From Roseateles depolymerans (GTDB lineage Bacteria > Pseudomonadota > Gammaproteobacteria > Burkholderiales > Burkholderiaceae_C), in assembly GCA_003241055.1 (NCBI GenBank), contig QFOD01000001.1:124001-188000 (forward strand): a stretch of DNA of 64,000 nucleotides. The letters are read 5' to 3'. Every line of letters starts with the position of its first letter. The first letter of the stretch is position 1. Of the stretch, positions 1 to 6,436 are shown one piece after another. The position numbers and the translations under genes are program-made. Below the pieces are notes generated by a model, which did not search any database, had not been told where the DNA came from, and was given only the letters and a program-made list of their open reading frames with translations.

Positions 1-1
1 G

Positions 2-1279
2 GCGGCCTGCGCGCCGTTGCCGCCCCAGCAACCGGCCGGCGAGAAGCGCTACACCGCGCCTGAGTTGCTGGCGCTGCGGCCCGCAGACTTCCGCTGGCCG
101 GCGGCGTCGCAGGAGGGCGAGCAGGCGCAGCGCGAGGCGGCGCTGGCACAGCTGCGTGCCGGCTTGGCACAGCCGGCCGGCCAGCCGCGTGATGCGGCAT
201 TGCCCGCGTTGCTGCAGCAGGTGGCCCACTACAACGCCGAGATCGACACGGCCCGCCCGCTGCTGCTGGCCGCGCTGCCGGGCCTGGCCGCGCGTGATGC
301 GGAGGCGCAGCGCGCGCTGCTGACCGCGGCCTACACGCTCTATCCGCAGGAGGCCGCGCCGCTGCTGTGGCCGCTGCTGCCGCAGCTCGGTGCGAGCAAG
401 CCGTTCGCGATCGCCGCCTACACGCTGCTGCAGGCCGAGCCAGCATCGGCAGCGCGGCTGCGCGACGCGCTGGCGCAGCAGTTTCCCCGTTGGGAGGACG
501 ATGCCCGGCTGGTGGCGCTGATGCAGCGCCTGCTGCCCGGCCCGGGCGAGCGCCCGCCGCTGGCCGAGCTGCTGGCCGCACCGCTGCGGCCCGGCTATCC
601 GGTGATCTTCAGCCTGCAGCGCCCGGGGCGCGACGCGATGGGCCTGGCCCTGGTGCGCGACGCCAGCGGGCGCTTCGTGCGCGAGCCCGACGGCCGGCTG
701 TTCGCCTCGCCCCAGATGGCGCGCGCCCGCAGCGGCCTGCCGGGCACGCTCACCAACGGCAACACGCCGCAGGGCCTGTTCGCCATCGTCGGCGCCGGCA
801 CGGCCACCAACCCCGACATCGGCCCCGTGCCCTATCTGCACAGCAAGCTGCCGATCGAGGCCTCGCCCGCCGAGTTCGAGCATGCCGACCTGACCCTGGC
901 CTGGACGGCCGAGGTCTACAACAGCTTTCTGCCGCCATCCTGGCAGGCCTGGGCGCCCATCCACGAGGCCTGGCTGGCCGGCCGCGCGGGCCGTGACGAG
1001 ATCCTCGTGCACGGCAACACCATCAACCCGGTCTATTACGCCGGCAGCCGCTTCTACCCGGGCGCGCCGCAGGCCGGCTGCCTGGTGTCGCAGGAGGACT
1101 GGGATGCCGGCACGGGCCGCCTGCGGGCCAGCTGGCAGCTGCGGCTGGCACAGGCCTATGCGGCGGCCGGTGGGCCGGCCGACCTGGCCGGCTACCTGGT
1201 GGTGGTGGAGCTGGGCGCGGCCGACGCACCCGTCAGCCTGGCCGAGGCCCAGGCGCTGGTCGAGGCGGCCGGGCGATGA
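2..1279 (+). CDS. L,D-transpeptidase-like lipoprotein (5' end outside window)
   Basis: The reading frame is open to the window edge, and its first visible residues (AAC followed by APLPPQQ) look like a lipobox, so the true start lies upstream and the product is probably a lipoprotein anchored in the envelope. The C-terminal 200 residues resemble a YkuD/L,D-transpeptidase fold: a GTLTNGNTPQG strand, then an HGN motif followed 23 residues after the His by AGCL, where the Cys would be the nucleophile. The canonical (S/T)HGC box is replaced by QAGC, so activity is uncertain. The N-terminal half is Ala/Leu-rich helical sequence I do not recognise. Its stop overlaps the next start (ATGA), which suggests translational coupling. 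YkuD assignment is by motif only. Confidence 0.65.
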   Translation, partial: AACAPLPPQQPAGEKRYTAPELLALRPADFRWPAASQEGEQAQREAALAQLRAGLAQPAGQPRDAALPALLQQVAHYNAEIDTARPLLLAALPGLAARDAEAQRALLTAAYTLYPQEAAPLLWPLLPQLGASKPFAIAAYTLLQAEPASAARLRDALAQQFPRWEDDARLVALMQRLLPGPGERPPLAELLAAPLRPGYPVIFSLQRPGRDAMGLALVRDASGRFVREPDGRLFASPQMARARSGLPGTLTNGNTPQGLFAIVGAGTATNPDIGPVPYLHSKLPIEASPAEFEHADLTLAWTAEVYNSFLPPSWQAWAPIHEAWLAGRAGRDEILVHGNTINPVYYAGSRFYPGAPQAGCLVSQEDWDAGTGRLRASWQLRLAQAYAAAGGPADLAGYLVVVELGAADAPVSLAEAQALVEAAGR

Positions 1280-1584
1280 GCGGCCTGCAGTTCCTGCTGT
1301 TCGAGCGCAGCGAGGGGGATGACGGCACGGTCACGCTGGATGCGCTGGCCAGCACCCGCGCCGCCCAGCACAAGGCGGTGCTGGCCGAGGTGGCCGCGGT
1401 GCTGGACTGGGCCGGGCGCGAGTTTCCGGGCCAGCAGGGCCCGCTCGAAGAGGGCATGACCTGGCACCACGACCTGCAGATCAGCGAGGAGCCCGGCGGC
1501 TGGCTGGCCGTGGCGCTGAGCCTGGGCTGCACGCCGCCGTTTGCCGATGCGCTGCTGGCGCGCTTTGCGGGGGAGGAGGCATGA
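1276..1584 (+). CDS. small conserved hypothetical protein
   Basis: A 102-residue acidic soluble protein with no signal peptide or membrane segment. I do not recognise the family. It starts with ATG inside the stop of the L,D-transpeptidase-like gene (ATGA) and its own stop overlaps the next start in the same way, so the three genes are probably one translationally coupled operon. Notable residues are a TWHHDLQ segment near position 62 and a single Cys in the LSLGCTPPF stretch. Function cannot be inferred beyond a link to its neighbours. Confidence 0.7.
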   Translation: MSGLQFLLFERSEGDDGTVTLDALASTRAAQHKAVLAEVAAVLDWAGREFPGQQGPLEEGMTWHHDLQISEEPGGWLAVALSLGCTPPFADALLARFAGEEA

Positions 1585-2177
1585 GGCGTGCTGCCTGGCA
1601 TGTGAGGCCGCTGTGGATGGCCGCTCTGTTCACGCTGAGCGCGGGCCTGCTGCTGGCCGGCTCGGCGCGGGCGGTGGAGGACGGGGCGCAGCTGGCGGCG
1701 GCCGACGCGGGGCAGCAGGTGCTGGACCGCAGTTCGGGCCTGCAATGGGCGCGTTGCGTCGAAGGCATGCAGTGGGATGGTCGCGGCTGCCGGGGCGCGG
1801 CCCGGCTGGCCACGCATGCCGAGGCACTGGCGCTGGCCCGCGAACGCAGCAAGGCCGAGGGCCGGCTGTGGCGGGTGCCCAGGGTGTCGGAATGGCGCCA
1901 GCTGTCCGAGCATCTGGCGGTGTCGCGCGAGCCTGCGGACAGGCTGTTCCCGGCGGCACCGGCCGGCTGGTACTGGAGCAGCACGGCCCAGGTCGACAGC
2001 GAAACGGCCAACCCCTACAACTACCGCAACATCCAGCGCGGCAACAGCGGTCTGACGCAGAACAGGCTGGACGTGCTTCATGGTTGGGCCGCGCAGCCGG
2101 CTACCGGCGAGTCGCGTGGCGATGTGCCCAAGCGCGAGAAGCTGCCCGTGCGGCTGGTGCGCTCGGCGGGCGACTGA
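1581..2177 (+). CDS. DUF1566 domain-containing exported protein
   Basis: A 198-residue protein with a classic signal peptide (hydrophobic stretch MAALFTLSAGLLLAGSARA around residues 13-31). The mature part has the DUF1566/Lcl C-terminal signature: a VLDRSSGLQWARC opening, a run with WRVPRVSEWRQL (the W-RxP-xxxE core of the family), a WYWSST strand and a final basic LPVRLVR strand. The family is a C-type-lectin-like fold seen in many secreted bacterial proteins with no defined activity. It overlaps the preceding gene by four bases and ends the three-gene cluster. It faces the convergent MarR gene 17 bases further on. Confidence 0.8.
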   Translation: MRRAAWHVRPLWMAALFTLSAGLLLAGSARAVEDGAQLAAADAGQQVLDRSSGLQWARCVEGMQWDGRGCRGAARLATHAEALALARERSKAEGRLWRVPRVSEWRQLSEHLAVSREPADRLFPAAPAGWYWSSTAQVDSETANPYNYRNIQRGNSGLTQNRLDVLHGWAAQPATGESRGDVPKREKLPVRLVRSAGD

Positions 2178-2194
2178 GGCTCCCCAGAGCGCGC

Positions 2195-2644
2195 TCAGTG
2201 GCCGCCGTCTTCCTGTGCGGCCTGCAGATTGGCCTCCAGGCGCCGCAGCAGCTGCAGCAGCTGGGCGCAGTCCTGCCGGCTCAGGCCCTGCGTGCCCACG
2301 GCGGCCAGGCGGCCGGCCTGCTCGCGCAGGCGCTGCTGGATCGCGACGCCGGCGGCTGACAGCTCCAGCCGCTGGCTGCGGCGGTCGCGTTCGTCGGGCC
2401 GTGCCAGCAGCAGGCCGCGCTCCTTCAGGCCGGCCAGCAGCCGCGCGATCTGCGCCTTGTCCCGGCCGCTGTGGGCCACCAGTTCGGTCGGCGTCGCCCC
2501 GGGATGGCGGCCGAAGAAGCCCAGCACCTTGGCTTCCATGTGCGTGATGGCCTCGGGGCCGTCACGCAGCGCGCGGAACTGCTGGCCCCGGTAGAGGTGC
2601 ATCAGCGTGTGGATGGTCTCGAAGACCTCGGAGGAGTCGTCCAT
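2195..2644 (-). CDS. MarR family transcriptional regulator
   Basis: A 149-residue winged-helix repressor. The central region shows the MarR fold: ITHMEAKVLGFFGRHPGATPTELVAHSGRDKAQIARLLAGLKERGLL is the helix-turn-helix, followed by the wing ARPDERDRRSQRLELS. It is divergent from a siderophore-interacting ferric reductase and only about 60 bases separate the two starts. That gap holds two matching inverted repeats, so the protein most likely represses the reductase and itself. The iron link is inferred from the neighbour; MarR proteins more often sense phenolics or oxidants. Confidence 0.9.
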   Translation of the reverse strand: MDDSSEVFETIHTLMHLYRGQQFRALRDGPEAITHMEAKVLGFFGRHPGATPTELVAHSGRDKAQIARLLAGLKERGLLLARPDERDRRSQRLELSAAGVAIQQRLREQAGRLAAVGTQGLSRQDCAQLLQLLRRLEANLQAAQEDGGH

Positions 2645-2657
2645 GAAATCGCCATTT

Positions 2658-2674
2658 GGTTGACATGGTCAACC
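2658..2674. promoter_or_regulatory. MarR operator, site 1 (perfect palindrome)
   Basis: GGTTGACATGGTCAACC is a perfect 7+3+7 inverted repeat placed 14 bases upstream of the MarR gene start. It lies in the divergent intergenic region, so it would cover the marR promoter. The same right arm (GTCAACC) recurs in site 2. Confidence 0.7.
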
Positions 2675-2688
2675 TATTTGCGGATGAT

Positions 2689-2705
2689 TGATGACATTGT
2701 CAACC
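2689..2705. promoter_or_regulatory. MarR operator, site 2 (imperfect palindrome)
   Basis: TGATGACATTGTCAACC has the same 7+3+7 layout as site 1, with an identical right arm and five of seven matches in the left arm. The two centres are 31 bases apart, about three helical turns, which would place two dimers on the same DNA face. The site sits just before the reductase start. Confidence 0.6.
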
Positions 2706-2708
2706 ACA

Positions 2709-3467
2709 ATGGCCATCAAGCAGAGCCCTATGTCGGAATCCTCCATTGTTCGTCGCATCGAGCGGGTGCGGCACGAAATCCACCGTCGCGAAACCGAGGT
2801 GGTCGGCGTCGAGCGCCTGGGCGCGTCCTTCGTGTCGGTGCGGGTGCGGGCGGAATCGCTGAAGCAGTTCGTCTCGCTGTCCTTCGACGACCACGTCAAG
2901 CTGATGCTGCCCGACGGCGCCGGCGGCTGGCTGATGCGCGACTACACGCCGCGCAGCTTCGACACCGCACGCGGCGAGCTGGTCATCGAGTTCGCGCTGC
3001 ACGGCAGCGGCCCCTTCAGCGACTGGGCGCGCCAGGCCCAGCCGGGCCAGACCCTGGTGGTGGCCGGGCCGCGCGGCTCCATGATCGTGCCGCTGGACTA
3101 CGACTGGCATCTGCTGGTGGGCGACGACTCGGCCTGGCCGGCCATCCAGCGCCGGCTGGAGGAACTGCCGGCCGACGCGCGTGCCGAGGTGCTGCTGCTG
3201 TGCGCCGAGCCGGTGACGCTGCCGCAGCGCGTGCCCGCGGGCCTGGGCTTCAGCCGCGTGAGCGACGGCGATGCGCTTCTGCAGGCCCTGCGCACCCGCC
3301 CCTGGCCGGCGGGCGAGGGCTTTGTGTGGTGTGCGGGCGAGGCGCGATTGATGACCGCCGCGCGCGAGCTGCTGCTGGGCGAGAAGCGCCACCCCAAGGA
3401 GGCGATGAAGGTGGCGGCCTACTGGAAGCCGGGCGCAGCCGACTTCCACGAGCGCCTGGAAGGCTGA
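2709..3467 (+). CDS. siderophore-interacting protein (ViuB/YqjH-type ferric reductase)
   Basis: A cytoplasmic FAD-dependent ferric-siderophore reductase that would release iron from imported chelates using NAD(P)H. The family signature RDYTPRSFD (residues about 77-85) binds the flavin; it is followed by the HGSGPFSDWA strand and a GPRGS loop, then the SIP C-terminal domain with LLVGDDSAWPAI and WCAGEA. I chose the ATG at 2709 because the GTG/ATG codons further upstream lie inside the operator at 2689-2705. An ATG at 2730 (MSESS) is an equally good alternative. Divergent from marR; its stop abuts the stop of the convergent dehydrogenase gene. In E. coli the analogous yqjH is controlled by a divergently encoded regulator too. 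Confidence 0.9.
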   Translation: MAIKQSPMSESSIVRRIERVRHEIHRRETEVVGVERLGASFVSVRVRAESLKQFVSLSFDDHVKLMLPDGAGGWLMRDYTPRSFDTARGELVIEFALHGSGPFSDWARQAQPGQTLVVAGPRGSMIVPLDYDWHLLVGDDSAWPAIQRRLEELPADARAEVLLLCAEPVTLPQRVPAGLGFSRVSDGDALLQALRTRPWPAGEGFVWCAGEARLMTAARELLLGEKRHPKEAMKVAAYWKPGAADFHERLEG

Positions 3468-4622
3468 TCAGCCGCCGGGATAGCTGCCCGGCACCAGGAT
3501 GTCGCGCGCGACGTTGGTGAGCCGGGTGTGGCCACAGAAGGCCATGCTGACGTCCAGCTCCTTGTGGATGATCTGCAGCGCCCGGGTGACGCCGGCCTCG
3601 CCCATGGCGCCCAGGCCGTAGGCCATCGCGCGGCCGATCATGGTGCCGCGCGCGCCCAGCGCCCAGGCCTTGAGCACGTCCTGGCCGGAGCGTATGCCGC
3701 CGTCCATCCAGACCTCGATCTGCGAGCCCACCTCGGCCACGATGGGCGGCAGCGCGCGGATGCTGCTGGGCGCGCCATCGAGCTGACGGCCGCCGTGGTT
3801 GCTGACCACTATGGCATCGGCGCCGGCCTGCACCGCCAGCCGGGCGTCCTCCACCTCCATGATGCCCTTGAGGATGAGCTTGCCGCCCCAGCGTTCCTTG
3901 ACCCAGGCGATGTCGGCCCAGGACAGGCGCGGGTCGAACTGCTCGTTGGTCCAGGCCGACAGCGAGCGCATGTCGCTGACGCCCTTCACATGACCCACCA
4001 GGTTGCGGAAGGTGTGGCGCTTCGTGCCGGCCATGCCCAGCACCCAGCGCGGCTTGGTGGCGAGGTTGAGGATGTTCTTCAGCGTCGGCCGCGGCGGCGC
4101 GGTGAGGCCGTTCTTCAGGTCCTTGTGGCGCTGGCCTATCACCTGCAGGTCCAGCGTCAACACCAGGGCCGAGCACTTGGCGGCCTTGCAGCGGTCGATC
4201 ATGCGGGCCATGGCCTCGCGGTCGCGCATCATGTAGAGCTGGAACCAGAACGGCGCCGCCGTGTGCTCGGCGATGTCCTCGATCGAGCAGATGCTCATCG
4301 TCGACAGCGTGAACGGGATGCCGAACTTCTCGGCCGCGCGCGCGGCGTGGATCTCGCCATCGGCATGCTGCATGCCGGTCAGGCCCACGGGGGCGATGGC
4401 CACGGGCATCGCGGCCGCCTGGCCCACCAGGCTCACCGCCGTGCTGCGGTTTTCCATGTTCACCGCCACGCGCTGGCGCAGCTTGATGGCACGGAAGTCG
4501 CTCTCGTTCTCGCGGTAGGTGGTTTCCGTCCAGGAGCCGGAGTCGGCGTAGTCGTAGAACATGCGCGGCACGCGCTTCTCGGCGAGCTGGCGCAGGTCTT
4601 CGATGCAGGTGATCACGGGCAT
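3468..4622 (-). CDS. FMN-dependent alpha-hydroxy-acid dehydrogenase (L-lactate dehydrogenase-like)
   Basis: A 384-residue TIM-barrel flavoprotein oxidising an L-2-hydroxy acid, probably L-lactate, and passing electrons to quinone or cytochrome. The family's catalytic residues are all visible: FWFQLY (Tyr130), LTLD (Asp158), LILKG (Lys252) and SNHGGRQLDG with His276 as catalytic base and Arg279 binding the carboxylate. A phosphate-binding DGGIRSGQD / GRAMAYGLGA pair follows. The substrate cannot be told from sequence: mandelate, glycolate and lactate enzymes share these residues. A LysR gene on the same strand lies 76 bases upstream and may regulate it. Confidence 0.9.
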   Translation of the reverse strand: MPVITCIEDLRQLAEKRVPRMFYDYADSGSWTETTYRENESDFRAIKLRQRVAVNMENRSTAVSLVGQAAAMPVAIAPVGLTGMQHADGEIHAARAAEKFGIPFTLSTMSICSIEDIAEHTAAPFWFQLYMMRDREAMARMIDRCKAAKCSALVLTLDLQVIGQRHKDLKNGLTAPPRPTLKNILNLATKPRWVLGMAGTKRHTFRNLVGHVKGVSDMRSLSAWTNEQFDPRLSWADIAWVKERWGGKLILKGIMEVEDARLAVQAGADAIVVSNHGGRQLDGAPSSIRALPPIVAEVGSQIEVWMDGGIRSGQDVLKAWALGARGTMIGRAMAYGLGAMGEAGVTRALQIIHKELDVSMAFCGHTRLTNVARDILVPGSYPGG

Positions 4623-4670
4623 GGGCGGCGTCTCCAGGCGGGTTCTTCTGAGCCCGCCATGCTAGGGCCG

Positions 4671-4690
4671 CCGGCGCCCTGCGGCGCCGG
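4671..4690. other. strong GC hairpin between lldD-like and LysR genes
   Basis: CCGGCGCC-CTGC-GGCGCCGG is a perfect 8-bp stem with a 4-base loop, followed on the plus strand by six A residues. On the transcribed minus strand the T run comes before the stem, so it is not a standard intrinsic terminator for the LysR gene. It may act as an attenuator or RNA-stability element in the leader of the dehydrogenase. Confidence 0.4.
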
Positions 4691-4698
4691 AAAAAAGC

Positions 4699-5628
4699 TC
4701 AGGCCGGCGCGGAAGACTTTTCCGCCGCGGCGATGCCCGCCTCCAGCGCGGCGCAATGGCCGTGCAGCCAGGCCGCAAAGGCAGCGGCCGCCGGGCCGGC
4801 GCGATGGGTGACGAGGCCGTAGTGCCGCTCGGCCGGCACGGTCAGCGCGAAGGGCTGCACCAGCCGGCCCTCCGCCAGCTCGTGGCGGGCCAGGCTGAGC
4901 CGTGCCAGCGCCACGCCCTGGCCGGCCAGCGCCGCGGCCAGCGTCAGGCCCAGGTCCACTAGGCGCGGCCCGGCGTCCGGCTCCGGCGCGTCGCCCAGCC
5001 CGGCGGCACGCAGCCAGGGCGCCCAGGGCTGCAGCGGCGTGCGCAGCAGCGGCAGTGCCAGCAGCTCGGCCGGCGTGCGCAGCGGCGCGTGGGCCGCCAG
5101 CAGCGCCGGGGCGGCGAGCGGCGTGAGGCGGTCGTGCAGCAGCACCTGGGCGGCGGCGATCTCGTCCGGCACGGCGCCGTGGCGGATCTCCAGGTCGGCC
5201 CCCGCATCGCCTTCCGCCAGCAGCGGCACGCTCAGCGTCAGCTCCAGCTCCACCTCGGGATGGGCGGCCGTGAAGCCGGGCAGGGCCGGCACCAGCAGCT
5301 GGCGCGCGAAGGTGGGCGTGGAGCTGACCCGCAGTCGCTCGCGGCCACGCGCCGCCGGCTGGTGCTGCGGCATGGCCTGCAACAGGGTCAGGGCTTGCCG
5401 CAGCTGCGGCAGGTACTCGTGGCCGGCGGGCGTGAGGCTCAGGCCCCGGGCGCCCAGGCGCTGCAGCAGCGGCCACCCCAGCCGGTCCTCCAGGCCGCCG
5501 ATGCGTTTGGCGATGGCGCTGGCGGTCAGCGAGAGTTCCGCCGCCGCCGCCTCGAAGCTGCCCAGACGGGCCGCGGCCTCGAAGGCGAGCAGGGCGTCGA
5601 GCGAGGGCAGGCGGGGTGGCTTGGGCAT
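4699..5628 (-). CDS. LysR family transcriptional regulator
   Basis: A 309-residue LysR-type regulator. The N-terminal helix-turn-helix is clear (LPSLDALLAFEAAARLGSFEAAAAELSLTASAIAKRIGGLEDRLG, ending with LFQR-like LLQRLGARGLSLTPAG). It has the GcvA-like opening typical of regulators that have a degenerate co-inducer domain. It lies upstream of, and codirectional with, the hydroxyacid dehydrogenase rather than divergent from a target, and 31 bases from the VOC gene. The inducer is unknown. Confidence 0.9.
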   Translation of the reverse strand: MPKPPRLPSLDALLAFEAAARLGSFEAAAAELSLTASAIAKRIGGLEDRLGWPLLQRLGARGLSLTPAGHEYLPQLRQALTLLQAMPQHQPAARGRERLRVSSTPTFARQLLVPALPGFTAAHPEVELELTLSVPLLAEGDAGADLEIRHGAVPDEIAAAQVLLHDRLTPLAAPALLAAHAPLRTPAELLALPLLRTPLQPWAPWLRAAGLGDAPEPDAGPRLVDLGLTLAAALAGQGVALARLSLARHELAEGRLVQPFALTVPAERHYGLVTHRAGPAAAAFAAWLHGHCAALEAGIAAAEKSSAPA

Positions 5629-5659
5629 GGCCGGCCACTGTAGCCGCCCGCCGTCGGCC

Positions 5660-6037
5660 TCAGCGCCCCGCGGGTGGCTCCCAGAGCTCCAGCTTGTTGC
5701 CTTCGGGGTCCATCACCCAGCCGAACTTGCCGTACTCGGAGTCGCTCACCTCGTCGGACACCTGGCAGCCCTCGCTGCGCAGTGCGGCCAGCAGTGCATG
5801 CAGGTCGGCCACGCGGAAGTTGATCATGAAGGGCGCGGTGCTGGGCGCGAAATAGCTGCTGTCTTCCTTGAACGGGCTCCAGATCGTCGTGCCCGTGGGG
5901 CTGTCGTCGGCCCAGCGGAAGGCCACGCCGCCCCAGTCCTCGACGTTGAGGCCCAGGTGCAGCCGGTACCACTCGGCCAGGGCCTTGGGGTCCTTGGACT
6001 TGAAGAAGATGCCGCCTAGGCCGGTGACGCGTTTCAT
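5660..6037 (-). CDS. VOC family (glyoxalase-like) protein
   Basis: A 125-residue protein with two beta-alpha-beta-beta-beta halves of the vicinal-oxygen-chelate fold: GLGGIFFKSKDPKALAEWYRLHLGL begins the first half and FGWVMDPEGNKLELWEPP ends the second. Metal-ligand candidates are the final Glu in NKLELWE and acidic residues in the first half. The family includes glyoxalases, dioxygenases and resistance proteins; nothing here fixes the substrate. It is the first gene of a short minus-strand run (VOC, LysR, dehydrogenase) that may be a single operon. Confidence 0.85.
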   Translation of the reverse strand: MKRVTGLGGIFFKSKDPKALAEWYRLHLGLNVEDWGGVAFRWADDSPTGTTIWSPFKEDSSYFAPSTAPFMINFRVADLHALLAALRSEGCQVSDEVSDSEYGKFGWVMDPEGNKLELWEPPAGR

Positions 6038-6226
6038 GGGAGCTCCGCGGGAGTGAGGCCCGAAGCGTAGCGGCCTGCGAGACGCGCGGCGAGCGTGTTT
6101 TCTCGCGGTAGCGCGCCGTGCTTCTTTACCTTCACGGTTGTGGCGTTATGTGGACATCATCGCGGCACGGTCCTTTGCGCCGTTGCGGTGCGGGCGTTGT
6201 TCCAGGTCTTGTCCAGGAGCGGGGCG

Positions 6227-6436
6227 ATGAGCATTCTTGTCGATAGGTTGAGCCTGCTGGCATGTGGCCTGCTGGCAGCGCTGCTGTGCTGGTCCTGGTT
6301 CCACTGGCTGCCGCTGGAGCCCGTGCTGGGGCTGCTGGCCCTGTCCAACCTCAGTCTGGCGCAGGAGAACCGGCTCCTGCGCCGGCAGCTCGCGGCGGCA
6401 ACGGGCGCGGGTTCAGAGCCGCCACCAGGCCGGTAG
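6227..6436 (+). CDS. small membrane protein, unknown
   Basis: A 69-residue product beginning MSILVDRLSLLACGLL. I chose the ATG at 6227 because it is preceded by a good Shine-Dalgarno (AGGAG at 6215-6219), whereas the longer upstream frame has none. One long hydrophobic region (LLACGLLAALLCWSWFHWLPLEPVLGLLALSNL) gives one or two membrane helices, followed by a short basic amphipathic tail (QENRLLRRQL). The last 24 bases overlap the 3' end of the convergent helicase gene. No family recognised. Confidence 0.55.
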   Translation: MSILVDRLSLLACGLLAALLCWSWFHWLPLEPVLGLLALSNLSLAQENRLLRRQLAAATGAGSEPPPGR

